Origin: Anaerolineales bacterium
Lineage (GTDB): Bacteria > Chloroflexota > Anaerolineae > 4572-78 > NAK82
Direction: 5' to 3'
Assembly (NCBI GenBank): GCA_020343875.1
Contig: CP070811.1
Span: 3,483,598 to 3,547,597 of the forward strand
DNA: 64,000 nt
Shown: positions 1 to 9,114 of the stretch, in pieces
Numbering within the stretch: the first letter of the stretch is position 1
How the letters are laid out: the number at the start of each line of letters is the position of its first letter
The notes under the pieces: generated by a model
Database searches by the model: none
Seen by the model: only the letters and a program-made list of their open reading frames with translations
What the model was told of the DNA's origin: nothing
Position numbers and translations under genes: made by a program

Positions 1-688
1 CCCTGAAGAAATCAATGTACTCCCTGGTATGGGAGGCGCTCAGATTTTTATATTCGCCATCGGTAGCCAACACAAACGATGAGGGCCCATTCTCCACTCG
101 ATAGGCATAGGCAACGCCAGGATGCTGAAGCGCTTTGCCTTGGATTTCCATCCCGGCTACCTGCACGGTCCGGCCTACTTCGATTTCTCTGAATTCCAGG
201 TCAGCCTTCAGATAGTCAAACTGGACGGGGAACCATTCTGCCTTCATCTGATCAACGATGACCTGCCTGACCACTGAGTGCAGATAATAAATAACAAAGC
301 GGTTACCTGGCACATACACAGGCCGAAAGAAGGGGAGACCCTGAATGTGATCCCAGTGGGTATGTGTGAAGAAGATAGCCGCTTCCCCTTTGCCCTGCCC
401 AAATTCTCTCTCCATCAGGGCATCTCCCAGCGCACGTATACCACTGCCTGCGTCAAAGATTACCAGACCTTCGGGTGTCTCAACTGTGATACACGAAGTG
501 TTGCCGCCTACCACTCCTCGAACAGAAAGGGGCAGCCCAGCCACAAATTCGTCGAGTGTCTCTGGATTTGAGAGGTCAACTTGCTTGACCACCGCAGCTT
601 GCAGAGCGCGGACAATCTTACTTTGAACCTCATCAGAAGACAGGGGCGCTGGTATCGAGCCCCGCACTCCCCAAAACTTTAGCAACAT
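1..688 (-). CDS. MBL-fold metallohydrolase (3' end outside window)
   Basis: The reverse strand from 688 to the window edge reads open for 229 codons. The product begins MLLKFWGVRGSIP, the N-terminal signature of PhnP/RNase Z-like metallo-beta-lactamase proteins, and carries a zinc-binding HTHWDH motif around residue 110. VVGGNTSCITVET and VIFDAGSGIRALG are further typical strands. Metal-dependent hydrolysis, probably of a phosphodiester or related ester, follows from the family; the substrate is unknown. The second half of the active site (distal His and Asp) lies mostly beyond the edge. It is read in the same direction as the kinase at 879-2036, 190 bases upstream of it on this strand. Confidence 0.88.
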   Translation of the reverse strand, partial: MLLKFWGVRGSIPAPLSSDEVQSKIVRALQAAVVKQVDLSNPETLDEFVAGLPLSVRGVVGGNTSCITVETPEGLVIFDAGSGIRALGDALMEREFGQGKGEAAIFFTHTHWDHIQGLPFFRPVYVPGNRFVIYYLHSVVRQVIVDQMKAEWFPVQFDYLKADLEFREIEVGRTVQVAGMEIQGKALQHPGVAYAYRVENGPSSFVLATDGEYKNLSASHTREYIDFFR

Positions 689-878
689 TGGCTGGCCTCT
701 AAATTGTGATAGCCAAGTTGGATAGCCCCCCGCTGATCCAGTCTATGGTACACTAGCTCACAAGGGACCGCAAATACGCCCCATCATTTTAGCTTCTGCC
801 CAGACAAGCCTTCATGCTATTGCCACCAGTTGATACCTGATTGCTGTCGAAAACGCAAAGTCATTGACAGGCAAATAT

Positions 879-2036
879 CTAGCTGGATGCCGGCAGTCTG
901 ACAATAAAAGTGCTGCCCTGTCCCTCGACGCTGTGAACTTCAACTGTCCCTCCATGCTGCCCCACGACCTGCTTGACAACCGGAAGACCCAATCCCACGC
1001 CACCAAAGAGATGGAGCCCATCTCGCTCGACACGTTGAAAACGCTCAAAGACCCGATCCATTTGATCAGCCGGAATCCCTACTCCCTGATCGCCAATGGC
1101 TAATTGCACCTGGCCAGATTGGTAAGTGACTTGCACCGCAATCTCGCCCCCGTTGGGGCTGAATTTGATAGCGTTGTCCAGCAAAGCGTCTATGGCCCGG
1201 CGTAACCACTCGGAATCTCCCATTACTTGAGGCAAGTTTTCCTCTACCTGCACCCGAAGTGACACATTATTCCCGATAGCTTGTTGGCGTTTGCCTGCCA
1301 CAACTTTCGCAATTAGCTCCTGCAGCGCTACAGCCTGGAATTCGGGCAATATCAGCTCCATCTCCTGCAGGAACAGGATGTCATTAACTAGCTTAACGAC
1401 CCGCTTCACGTTTCGCTCTGCCCGGGTGATAGCGTGCTGTAACTGATCGGAAGCCATATTGCCTCCGGCGACCAGCGTCAGATAGCCATTGGCCGCCGTG
1501 AGAGGCGTCCGCAATTCGTGAGCAATCGCGGTCAGGAACTCAGATCGCACTCGCTGATGCTCTATTAGCTCCAGATTGGCACGTGCCAGATCCTCATTCT
1601 TCTGACGCAGCTCTGCAATAGCCGTCTGATCCGCCCAGCGCAAACGCTCGGCAAGTTTGCGCATTACCGTCATAGCCATTGCCGGATGCCGGGCAAGAAC
1701 GCTGTCAAAATCGTCCTTGTCTAACTCGAGCACCGAGGTCGACGTGACAGTCCGTACTGTTGCAGTGCGAGATGAGGTCTCGATGAGAGCCATCTCACCA
1801 AAAAACTCGCCGGGGCCGCAGTGGTGCAGCACCCGCCGAGTCTGATCGTCAATCTGCTTACTGATTTCAACCTGGCCATGAAGAATGATATAAAATGTCT
1901 GGCCTCCCTCCTCCTCGTGAACAATCACCGTGTCCGCTGGGTAGAATTGTTCGCGGGCAACCTCCACAAGATGGTCCAATCCATCGCCTTTTAGTCCAGG
2001 GAATGCTTTCTTCAGTGCGCCTGCCACATCGTTCAT
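879..2036 (-). CDS. Sensor histidine kinase with N-terminal cyclic-nucleotide-binding domain
   Basis: This is a soluble sensor kinase with no membrane segment. Residues about 15-130 form a CAP-family cNMP-binding domain: the phosphate-binding cassette GEFFGEMALIETSSRTATV keeps the glycines, the Glu and the Arg that grip cyclic nucleotide. A short coiled coil leads into HisKA, where AIAHELRTPLTAANG holds the phospho-acceptor His (about residue 173). The HATPase region has an N box (ALLDNAIKFSPNGG), DQGVGIP and GVGLGLPVVKQ. I chose the ATG at 2036 because GAGGAAG lies about 9 bases upstream; an in-frame start at 2060 would add eight residues. No response regulator is adjacent. A class III cyclase-like gene at 31.6 kb could be related, but that one looks degenerate. 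Confidence 0.9.
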   Translation of the reverse strand: MNDVAGALKKAFPGLKGDGLDHLVEVAREQFYPADTVIVHEEEGGQTFYIILHGQVEISKQIDDQTRRVLHHCGPGEFFGEMALIETSSRTATVRTVTSTSVLELDKDDFDSVLARHPAMAMTVMRKLAERLRWADQTAIAELRQKNEDLARANLELIEHQRVRSEFLTAIAHELRTPLTAANGYLTLVAGGNMASDQLQHAITRAERNVKRVVKLVNDILFLQEMELILPEFQAVALQELIAKVVAGKRQQAIGNNVSLRVQVEENLPQVMGDSEWLRRAIDALLDNAIKFSPNGGEIAVQVTYQSGQVQLAIGDQGVGIPADQMDRVFERFQRVERDGLHLFGGVGLGLPVVKQVVGQHGGTVEVHSVEGQGSTFIVRLPASS

Positions 2037-2163
2037 ACTGTCTGCTTCCTCGAGCCACACCCCTTGCTTCTCAAGCTTCTCCTGTTAAAGCTATGACCAG
2101 TCAACCCTTGATTCTCAAGTTCCCCATTCCATTGACGTGATCCCGCTTGCCCCAATTATGCCC

Positions 2164-2192
2164 ATCCTAACATAAGACTCGGTGGCTGGCAA
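2164..2192 (-). promoter_or_regulatory. Possible promoter of the cNMP-binding kinase
   Basis: On the reverse strand TTGCCA (2187-2192) and TAGGAT (2164-2169) are 17 bases apart. The -10 match is only 4 of 6. The rest of the 2037-2403 gap holds no coding sequence I can support, apart from the aspS promoter. Confidence 0.35.
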
Positions 2193-2340
2193 TAGGCAAT
2201 CTGTCCTGCCACACCAAACTATCCAAGCTCCGCCTCCCAAAACACAAGAGAGACCAGGGACAAAGGTACAAGCGACTACCTGATTCGCCCCCAAGAATAG
2301 ACTTGGGACGTGGCATATTACTGCTGAACCTGCCGCCTAC

Positions 2341-2368
2341 TTGAGATTCTACGCGCAATAGGTATAAT
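2341..2368 (+). promoter_or_regulatory. sigma70-type promoter of aspS
   Basis: TTGAGA at 2341-2346 and a perfect TATAAT at 2363-2368 are separated by 16 bases. The predicted transcript starts near 2375, about 30 bases before the aspS ATG. Confidence 0.7.
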
Positions 2369-2403
2369 AACGCCATCTGGAGAAGAGAAAGGTGCTTTCT
2401 GTG

Positions 2404-4173
2404 ATGACGACCCTAAAAACCCATACTTGCGGCCAACTTCGCTCGGAGCATGCCGGCCAAACGGTGACGTTGGCCGGCTGGGTGCATCGCCGTCGTGACC
2501 ACGGCGGCCTGACATTCATAGACCTGCGTGATCGATGGGGCGTCACCCAGGTCGTCTTCAACCCTGATACTTCTGCTGAGTCGCACGCGCTAGGTCGCGA
2601 TCTGCGGGCGGAATATGTGGTGAGGGTAAAAGGCAACGTTCGCAGAAGACCACCTGGCCTTGAAAACCCCAGCCTGCCTACTGGCGAGATCGAGGTGGTT
2701 GCGCAAGAGGTAGAGACACTCAATCCGGCCAAAACTCCTCCGTTTTACATCAACGAAGATACGCCAGTTGATGAGGCGCTGCGCCTGCGCTACCGTTACC
2801 TGGACCTGCGGCGCCAGCGAATGCAGCGCAATATCATATTGCGTCACGAAGTCATTAAGTTCATCCGTGATTTTCTTGTGCAGGAAGGATTTGTGGAGGT
2901 CGAAACGCCGATTCTCTTCAAAAGTACGCCCGAGGGAGCTCGCGATTACCTGGTACCCAGCCGGGTCCACCCGGGGAACTTCTACGCATTGCCGCAAAGC
3001 CCACAGCAACTGAAGCAACTCCTGATGGTAGCGGGCTACGAACGATACTTCCAGATTGCCCGCTGTTTCCGCGATGAAGACCAGCGAGGCGACCGGCAAC
3101 CGGAGTTCACCCAGCTAGACGTGGAGATCAGCTTTGTGGATCGCGACGACGTGATGGACATTATTGAGCGGCTTTATACCGCCATTGTCGAGCAGGTCAG
3201 CGACAAAGAGCTCCTTTTCAAACCTTTCAAACGACTCAGATATCACGAAGCAATGGAGCGCTTTGGTACCGACCGGCCCGACATGCGCTTTGGAATGGAA
3301 TTGACTGACATTTCTGACATAGCCGCTGAATGCGATTTCCGAGTCTTTTCCGAAACGGTCGCCAGCGGCGGCCTGGTCAAAGGATTTAAGGCGACGGGAT
3401 GTGGAGGATACAGCCGTAAGCAAATTGACGAGTTGAACGCCCTGGTCAGAGAGTTCGGCGCTCACGGGTTGGCCTGGTTAGCACTCGAAGGGGAAGCAGA
3501 AATCCGTTCATCCTTCGCCAAATTCCTGACCGATGAGCAGGTCCAAGACATCGTCAATCGCCTGGGCAGTAAGCCAGGAGACTTGCTGCTCTTCATCGCC
3601 GACCGGCCTGAGATCGCCAATGAATCTCTGAGCCGCTTGCGTTTAGCCTTGGGCGAAAGGCTCGGATTACGGGACTCCAACGTGCTGGCCCTATGCTGGG
3701 TGACTGACTTTCCCTTCGTAACCTGGGACGAGGAGGGACAGCGTTGGGACCCCAGCCACCATCTCTTCACCGCACCAATGGACGAAGACATTCACCTCCT
3801 CGATGCCGACCCGGGCCGGGCACGTGGCAAGCAATACGACCTGGTGTGCAACGGCTATGAGATAGCAGGCGGCAGTATAAGAATTCATCGGCGGGAGCTA
3901 CAAGAGAAGGTTTTCAGTCTAATCGGTCTAACCTTAGAAGAAGCCAGGCAGCAGTTCGGGCACATGCTGGAAGCCTTCGAGTTTGGCACACCGCCCCATG
4001 GCGGCATCGCGACCGGCATTGACCGCTGGGTCATGCTGCTGGCCGACGAGCCCAATATTCGAGAGGTAATCGCCTTCCCCAAGAGCCAGAGCGCCGCCGA
4101 CCTGATGGCGGACACCCCGTCGCCCGTCTCTGAACAACAGCTCAAGGAGCTGCATCTAAAGTTAGACCTATGA
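2404..4173 (+). CDS. aspS: Aspartyl-tRNA synthetase
   Basis: Class II aminoacyl-tRNA synthetase charging tRNA-Asp in the cytoplasm. The N-terminal OB-fold anticodon domain ([20 protein letters not shown]) is followed by the bacterial-type catalytic core with motif 2 ([18 protein letters not shown]), a GAD insertion domain around residues 290-410, and motif 3 ([20 protein letters not shown]). The length of about 589 residues is that of bacterial AspRS with the GAD insert. The ATG at 2404 is preferred: AGAAAGG lies upstream, and upstream GTG codons at 2392 and 2401 would add only a few residues. Whether it is discriminating or also charges tRNA-Asn cannot be decided here; no gatCAB genes are in the window. 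Confidence 0.98.
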   Translation: MTTLKTHTCGQLRSEHAGQTVTLAGWVHRRRDHGGLTFIDLRDRWGVTQVVFNPDTSAESHALGRDLRAEYVVRVKGNVRRRPPGLENPSLPTGEIEVVAQEVETLNPAKTPPFYINEDTPVDEALRLRYRYLDLRRQRMQRNIILRHEVIKFIRDFLVQEGFVEVETPILFKSTPEGARDYLVPSRVHPGNFYALPQSPQQLKQLLMVAGYERYFQIARCFRDEDQRGDRQPEFTQLDVEISFVDRDDVMDIIERLYTAIVEQVSDKELLFKPFKRLRYHEAMERFGTDRPDMRFGMELTDISDIAAECDFRVFSETVASGGLVKGFKATGCGGYSRKQIDELNALVREFGAHGLAWLALEGEAEIRSSFAKFLTDEQVQDIVNRLGSKPGDLLLFIADRPEIANESLSRLRLALGERLGLRDSNVLALCWVTDFPFVTWDEEGQRWDPSHHLFTAPMDEDIHLLDADPGRARGKQYDLVCNGYEIAGGSIRIHRRELQEKVFSLIGLTLEEARQQFGHMLEAFEFGTPPHGGIATGIDRWVMLLADEPNIREVIAFPKSQSAADLMADTPSPVSEQQLKELHLKLDL

Positions 4174-4378
4174 GCTAGGTGATAACCCTTCGCGGTGATC
4201 AAGTTTGACAAGACCGCGTAAGCGGGCCGAAGTGACAAGAAACCTCTTAGGCGCTATCCTGCAAGCAACCCTATCAGGGATTTCCACCTTCCTTTCACTC
4301 CGGTCGAACTGACACGCAGAAAACTATCGAATTCAGGTTAGCAAGCTTCTTGCCACATGAGAGTAGTAGGCATTCCTA

Positions 4379-6775
4379 GTGGATTCTTCACACGGTGACA
4401 CCCACCTCTGCCAGCCAAGGGCCGAGACCAACGCCGCACCCCAGACTTCGCCCCTCGCCCTTTCCCTGGCTCTTTTCCTATTCCTTTTCTCGGTCTATCT
4501 ACTCACCTATAGCCCCCGTTTTCACTCCTCGGACGGGCTAGCCATGTTCGCAACCACCGAGAGCCTGGTCCGCCGGGGCGAGTGGGACGCGGATCAGATT
4601 CGCTGGATGGGTCTTCAACAAGGTATCCTTGGCCTCGACGGACACCTTTACATACGCAAGGGGGTAGGTGTGTCGTTGCTGGCCCTTCCACTGGTATGGC
4701 TGGGGCTGATCATCCCAGCCTGGGGCCCAGCCACAACCGTCCTTGTCTTTAATGCTCTAGTCACCGCGGCCACCGGCGCGATCTTGGTCCGCTACCTCCA
4801 GGCATTGGACTACGACGACCGGGTGGCTCTGGTCGCCGCTCTGACATTTGGGCTAGCAACCTTGGCCTGGCCCTATGCCAAGACCTTCTTCAGTGACCCG
4901 CTGGCTGCCCTGTGTCTGCTCGCGGCCGCGTTGGCACTGATGCGCTTTCGCCACACCGCAGGCATCATCAACGCCTTCTGGGCTGGCCTGGCGCTGGCCA
5001 TCGCCGTCGCTGCCCGCTATGCTAATGCCGTCATGATCCCTTTCTATGGGCTGCTGCTCCTGTATTATCAAACATTGGCACGGCGCGGCGTCGGTGGCTC
5101 AAGTAACCCAAATCGTGGATCAAATAACCGCACTCTCCGCACTCTAGCCACTAGCCTTGGAGCCTGGGTAGGCTTCGGTGCGCCTTTGCTCGCCATGGCC
5201 ATGTCCATTGCCTACTACAACCTGGCCCGTTACGGCGACCCCTTTAACACCGGCTATCTGGCAGAAGAGAGTTTCAGCGGTATCTGGTGGCAGGGCGTTG
5301 CCGGTATGCTGGTCAGTCCCGGGCGAGGCCTCTTACTCTATGCCCCGGTGCTGCTAATGGCATTCCTGGCCGCCCCGACCTTCTACCGGCGACATCGAGC
5401 TGAAGCAGCCCTGGCCTGGGCGGTCATACTGGTCCACCTGCTTCTCTATGGCAAATGGTTTATGTGGCATGGCGGCTTCGCCTGGGGGCCACGCTTCATG
5501 GTGCCCACGTTGCCGTTCTTTGTGATAGGTTTGGTACCCGCAATAAGATGGGGAACAGAGTCGAAATGGTGGCGAGCCTGTTTCCTGGCGTTGGCGGTTC
5601 TCAGCACCCTGATCCAGGTTCTTGGCCTCAGTGTCCACTTCGAGTTATTCCAATATCGTTTGCTGGATACGGGCTTGCCTCTCTTCGCGCCGATTACGTT
5701 CTTCGCATCCCGCTATTCGCCCCTTGTCGGCCAGTTCCAGTTTCTGCGGCCGGAGAACCTGGACTTCGCCTGGATAACGGGTGGTCGGATGGACGGTCTG
5801 CTGCTGGCCCCTCTGGTCATAGCCGTTGTCCTTAGCGGGTGGGGGCTAATCAAGATGGCAGGACCTAGAAGTCAGAAGACCGGAAAGCCGGAGGATTGGA
5901 TTGGCAGACAGTCGGGTTCTGCAAGATTCTATAATCTTCCAATCCTCCACCCTGTCATCCTTCCATGTCTCGCCGTCCTGTTCGCCGCGGCTTGGCTGTT
6001 GGTCCGAGCCCACACCCTCTACCCGCGCGATTTGCGGGATGCCGCAGCTGTGCTCAATGCCCGCGCCACGGCTGCGGATGCAATAATCACGGCCACCCCC
6101 GAAGAATCGGCTGCCTTTGCCGATCTATATAAAGGACACGCCGATGTGCTGGGCCTCAACGCCGGCTCGCCCTTCAACGGCGATACGACCGCCGCTTTGG
6201 CCGAGATGACCAGTAACCACCCCTACGTGTGGTATCTTCCAAATTGGCTGCCGCCGGAACAAAGTAATGTCGAGACATGGCTAATGCGCCAGGGGTTTCG
6301 GATCGAGGACACCTCCGTGGGGAGTCGGAGATTGGCGCTGTATCACTTCCCCCCCCAGCCGCTGACAGAGACTCCCATAGGCGTTGCGTTGGGCAGTAAC
6401 ATCATCCTGGAGCGCATCGACACGCTGCCTACGGCCTATGCCGGGGATGTATTGCCTCTGACGCTCCATTGGATGGCGAGACAACCCGTGTTGGCCGACT
6501 ACCACGTCTATATCCACTTGCTCGATGCGGAGGGCAGCCCTGTCACCCAGTCCGACGGCCATCCCGCTGTGTGGACCCGGCCCACCTCTAGTTGGTCACC
6601 AGGAGAGCACATTCAGGACCGGCACGCCCTAGTGCTGCCCGCCGACCTATCCCCAGGTGATTATGCCCTCATCGCCGGACTCTATCTGCCGGAAAGCGGT
6701 GAACGTCTGCTCACCGACAGCGGAGAGGCCTTTGTCGCCCTCGGCGACCTTCATATCACCACTGACACTCCGTAA
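4379..6775 (+). CDS. Multi-pass membrane glycosyltransferase-like protein (GT-C fold)
   Basis: A 798-residue integral membrane protein. The first two thirds contain about ten hydrophobic segments and resemble the polyprenol-phosphate-sugar-dependent GT-C (GT39/ArnT-like) architecture; the early lumenal loop has SSDGLAMFATTESLVRRGEW in the position of the usual acidic catalytic loop. The last ~130 residues form a soluble beta-rich domain (LPLTLHWMARQ, YHVYIHLLDAEG, DYALIAGLY). The start is GTG at 4379; the next in-frame Met lies beyond the first membrane segment. The likely role is sugar transfer to an envelope glycan or protein, but donor and acceptor are unknown. It stands alone between aspS and the HgcA-like locus. 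Confidence 0.75.
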   Translation: MDSSHGDTHLCQPRAETNAAPQTSPLALSLALFLFLFSVYLLTYSPRFHSSDGLAMFATTESLVRRGEWDADQIRWMGLQQGILGLDGHLYIRKGVGVSLLALPLVWLGLIIPAWGPATTVLVFNALVTAATGAILVRYLQALDYDDRVALVAALTFGLATLAWPYAKTFFSDPLAALCLLAAALALMRFRHTAGIINAFWAGLALAIAVAARYANAVMIPFYGLLLLYYQTLARRGVGGSSNPNRGSNNRTLRTLATSLGAWVGFGAPLLAMAMSIAYYNLARYGDPFNTGYLAEESFSGIWWQGVAGMLVSPGRGLLLYAPVLLMAFLAAPTFYRRHRAEAALAWAVILVHLLLYGKWFMWHGGFAWGPRFMVPTLPFFVIGLVPAIRWGTESKWWRACFLALAVLSTLIQVLGLSVHFELFQYRLLDTGLPLFAPITFFASRYSPLVGQFQFLRPENLDFAWITGGRMDGLLLAPLVIAVVLSGWGLIKMAGPRSQKTGKPEDWIGRQSGSARFYNLPILHPVILPCLAVLFAAAWLLVRAHTLYPRDLRDAAAVLNARATAADAIITATPEESAAFADLYKGHADVLGLNAGSPFNGDTTAALAEMTSNHPYVWYLPNWLPPEQSNVETWLMRQGFRIEDTSVGSRRLALYHFPPQPLTETPIGVALGSNIILERIDTLPTAYAGDVLPLTLHWMARQPVLADYHVYIHLLDAEGSPVTQSDGHPAVWTRPTSSWSPGEHIQDRHALVLPADLSPGDYALIAGLYLPESGERLLTDSGEAFVALGDLHITTDTP

Positions 6776-6820
6776 AGGGTGAGGGGCGCGTCCCAGATTT
6801 TTGGGAAATCGGGACAAACC

Positions 6821-6856
6821 AGGGGAGAGCGGGGGGATTCCCCCCGTATCTCCCCT
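6821..6856. terminator. Strong GC hairpin between the glycosyltransferase and the HgcA-like locus
   Basis: AGGGGAGA (6821-6828) pairs with TCTCCCCT (6849-6856), and an inner CGGGGGG pairs with CCCCCCG around an ATT loop, with a small internal bulge. There is no long T-tract, so it is at most a weak intrinsic terminator, or an mRNA-stabilising stem at the end of the upstream transcript. Confidence 0.5.
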
Positions 6857-6900
6857 GTGCTTCCCCATTATTTGTGACGCACCCAAGGGTGAGATTCGTC

Positions 6901-6929
6901 TCGACATCGAGCGAATGTCATGCTACAAT
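6901..6929 (+). promoter_or_regulatory. Promoter of the methyltransferase-HgcA-like operon
   Basis: TCGACA (6901-6906) and TACAAT (6924-6929) are spaced by 17 bases, each one mismatch from consensus. The predicted leader is about 130 nt long before the ATG at 7065. Confidence 0.6.
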
Positions 6930-7064
6930 TAGGATCGCCCAGTGCCGATTATCGGTGGGAGGAAGGGTCATTTCTGCTCCGCCACGCCTCCCCTCCAGCG
7001 ACTGCGGCTTGCCCAGGCCAAAACCAGAGCCAGCCGTGACCCTCGCTCCCCCAGGAGACAATCA

Positions 7065-8786
7065 ATGGCCACCGTCTTCATGAAATGGCTCGAAACAACC
7101 CCGGGCGATTACGACCGAGGCATTCAGCTGCTCACCCTGGGCCGCTTGACACCGTTGAAGGAACTCATCGCTACCAATTATGTGCAGCCCGGCCACAGGG
7201 TGCTGGAAATCGGCTGTGGTACCGGCACTCTGGCGCTGATGATGGCTGAGCAGGGGGCAGCGGTGGTGGGGATGGACGCCTCACCCCTCATGCTTGCCGA
7301 GGCCCAACGTAAAGCGGACAAGGCTGGCCTAGCTCAAGCCATCGAATTCTATGAAATGGACGTGTCGGAACTAGCCGATCGCTTTTCACCGGCTTCCTTC
7401 GACCTGATCGTCAGCACGCTGGCCTTCAGCGAGTTTCCCCCCGAGTTACAGCGCTACGCCTTGGCCGAAGCCCGCCGGTTGCTGCGCCCTGGTGGCCGCC
7501 TGCTCATCGCTGATGAGATTATTCCAGACCGCGTGGGAGCCCGACTTCTCTTCTACGCCGTACGCTTGCCCTTGGTCGTCATCACCTGGCTGCTGACGCG
7601 TACCACCACCCAGGCCTTGAGTCACTTCCCGACGGCCTTGGTTGAGGCCGACTTTACTCCACACGTCATAGCATCATACCTGGGAGGCAGCCTGCAACTC
7701 ATCGAGGCCCGCCCTGCCGTCGAGAGTGAGGCGATTCCCCTCAAAGCGGAAACGGGTATCAAAACCTGCTGCCTTCCCTGTGCCGCCGAGTCTGCAATGG
7801 CGACAATAGTGGGAGAAACACCGTTACCGGCCTTGCCTCCTGCCCCCTCGCCAGAGGCTATCCCGCAACTGCATCACCAGGTTACGCCCAGGACCCTTCT
7901 GCTTGATCTGATCAGTTTGCTCAATCGCTTCGTCCCGCCCTACCCCAAAATAGCCACCGGACTCTACCGGGTGGGCAATCCAAACCGCACGAGCCCAGTG
8001 CTGGTCACAGGCAACTATGATCTGACAGTGCGCCGAGTGGTGCGCGAGCTGGACGGGCGGGTAGATTGTTGGCTGGTAGTGGCCAACAGCCGAGGCATCA
8101 ACGTTTGGTGTGCGGCCGGGGGCGGACACTTCACTGCCGACAACATCATTTCGGCCATCAAAACCAGCGGCGTGGATCATTTAGTAGATCATCACGCACT
8201 GATCCTGCCCCAACTATGCGCCAACGGTGTAGACGGATGGCGTATTCGGAAGCTAACACAGTGGGGAGTGCACTGGGGGCCGGTCCGTGCTCGCGACCTG
8301 CCTGCCTACCTGGCCGCCGGACGGGTAAAGACCGATGCGATGCGATGGGTCACCTTTCCACTGCGCGATCGGCTGGAGATGACCATTACCAGCAGCATGT
8401 TCTTCGGTGTTCTGCTGGCCATCCCTCTAGCTATCCTCTGGCCGCACCTGTTAGGGCTGACTTTGGGGGCCATGTTTGTGCAAGCCCTCGTGTTTGGCTT
8501 GCTCTTGCCCTGGATTCCGGGGCACGATGGGCTGGTGAAAGGTGTTTTTCTAACTGCTGCCACGGTGCTAGCAGTCATTCTTTGGGGCCAACTGGCCGGC
8601 GACTGGCCATTGATCAAATACATCAACCGCAGCTTGGGGCTGGGCTTTCTGGCCTACTTTGTAGCCGGCGAATTCCAGGGCACAAGCCCCTTGATGCGGG
8701 GGGAGGCCAACTGGGACGTGCAATTTGGCGTCGGTTTGCTGACCCTGCTGGTCTATGGGGCTAGCCAGCTATTTTTGGGTATGTAG
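7065..8786 (+). CDS. SAM-dependent methyltransferase fused to a HgcA-like corrinoid membrane protein
   Basis: Residues about 10-210 are a UbiE-like class I methyltransferase (VLEIGCGTGTLALMMAEQG for SAM binding, then VVGMDAS, and FDLIVSTLAFSEFP). Residues about 285-573 are colinear with HgcA: RVGNPNRTSPVLVTGNYDLT, then the cap-helix motif GINVWCAAGG with Cys349 (the lower axial cobalt ligand in HgcA), ILPQLCANGVDGWRIRKLT, WGVHWGPVRARDLPAYLAAG, and about five membrane helices with LLLPWIPG. In canonical HgcA the motif ends in AAGK; here it ends in AAGG. HgcA carries a methyl-corrinoid and passes the methyl to Hg(II); here the acceptor is unknown. ATG 7065 has AGGAG 7 bases upstream and begins exactly where methyltransferase homology starts. 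The HgcB-like gene follows after 17 bases. Confidence 0.88.
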   Translation: MATVFMKWLETTPGDYDRGIQLLTLGRLTPLKELIATNYVQPGHRVLEIGCGTGTLALMMAEQGAAVVGMDASPLMLAEAQRKADKAGLAQAIEFYEMDVSELADRFSPASFDLIVSTLAFSEFPPELQRYALAEARRLLRPGGRLLIADEIIPDRVGARLLFYAVRLPLVVITWLLTRTTTQALSHFPTALVEADFTPHVIASYLGGSLQLIEARPAVESEAIPLKAETGIKTCCLPCAAESAMATIVGETPLPALPPAPSPEAIPQLHHQVTPRTLLLDLISLLNRFVPPYPKIATGLYRVGNPNRTSPVLVTGNYDLTVRRVVRELDGRVDCWLVVANSRGINVWCAAGGGHFTADNIISAIKTSGVDHLVDHHALILPQLCANGVDGWRIRKLTQWGVHWGPVRARDLPAYLAAGRVKTDAMRWVTFPLRDRLEMTITSSMFFGVLLAIPLAILWPHLLGLTLGAMFVQALVFGLLLPWIPGHDGLVKGVFLTAATVLAVILWGQLAGDWPLIKYINRSLGLGFLAYFVAGEFQGTSPLMRGEANWDVQFGVGLLTLLVYGASQLFLGM

Positions 8787-8803
8787 ATGGGCAGGGGGTA
8801 GCC

Positions 8804-9046
8804 ATGAATTGGCGCGATACATTGAAGGAAGAAATCAGACATCTTACGATTGCCCGGCGGCTACGCATCCGTTTTGATCAAAATAAATGCGCCGGTGTCT
8901 GGCAGTGTTACGAAGCCTGCCCGATCGGATGCTGGACCCCAGACCTGGAGGCACGCAAAGCCATCTTTCGCGATGAGGGCCGGTGCATTGCCTGCGGCGC
9001 TTGCGTGCTGCAGTGCCCCCAAGGGGCAATCGAGTTAACCACCTGA
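8804..9046 (+). CDS. HgcB-like ferredoxin with one degenerate cluster
   Basis: An 80-residue ferredoxin immediately downstream of the HgcA-like fusion, in the place of hgcB. The second cluster is complete (C61-x2-C64-x2-C67-x3-C71-P). The first reads C29-x5-C35-x3-C39-P: the second Cys of the usual CxxCxxCxxxCP is Val32, though Cys43 lies nearby. This may give a 3Fe-4S cluster or unusual ligation. HgcB proteins normally extend to a C-terminal cysteine pair implicated in metal handling; this protein stops just after the second cluster and lacks it. By analogy it should reduce the corrinoid of its partner to Co(I). The spacing of 17 bases and a GGGGG stretch before the ATG suggest cotranscription. 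Confidence 0.82.
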   Translation: MNWRDTLKEEIRHLTIARRLRIRFDQNKCAGVWQCYEACPIGCWTPDLEARKAIFRDEGRCIACGACVLQCPQGAIELTT

Positions 9047-9048
9047 AT

Positions 9049-9076
9049 TGAGCTTGTGGCCTACTTGTGGTATACT
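9049..9076 (+). promoter_or_regulatory. Promoter ahead of the Trm112-like gene
   Basis: TTGAGC (9049-9054) and TATACT (9071-9076) with a 16-base spacer, beginning three bases after the ferredoxin stop. The Trm112-like gene could therefore be expressed both with the HgcA-like operon and alone. Confidence 0.55.
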
Positions 9077-9114
9077 CACCCCCGAACTTATCGGGTGCGC
9101 TAGGAGGTCCTATC

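Noticed and set aside
6936-7064. Possible cobalamin riboswitch in the leader of the HgcA-like operon (CAGGAGAC resembles part of the B12 box)
   Set aside because: The octamer is also the ribosome-binding site. The conserved core pairs of the cobalamin aptamer are not present in order, so the match is probably chance. A covariance-model search would settle it.
8066-8764. 232-codon plus-strand frame inside the HgcA-like gene
   Set aside because: An out-of-frame shadow of the strongly supported HgcA-like reading frame; its translation has no domain features.
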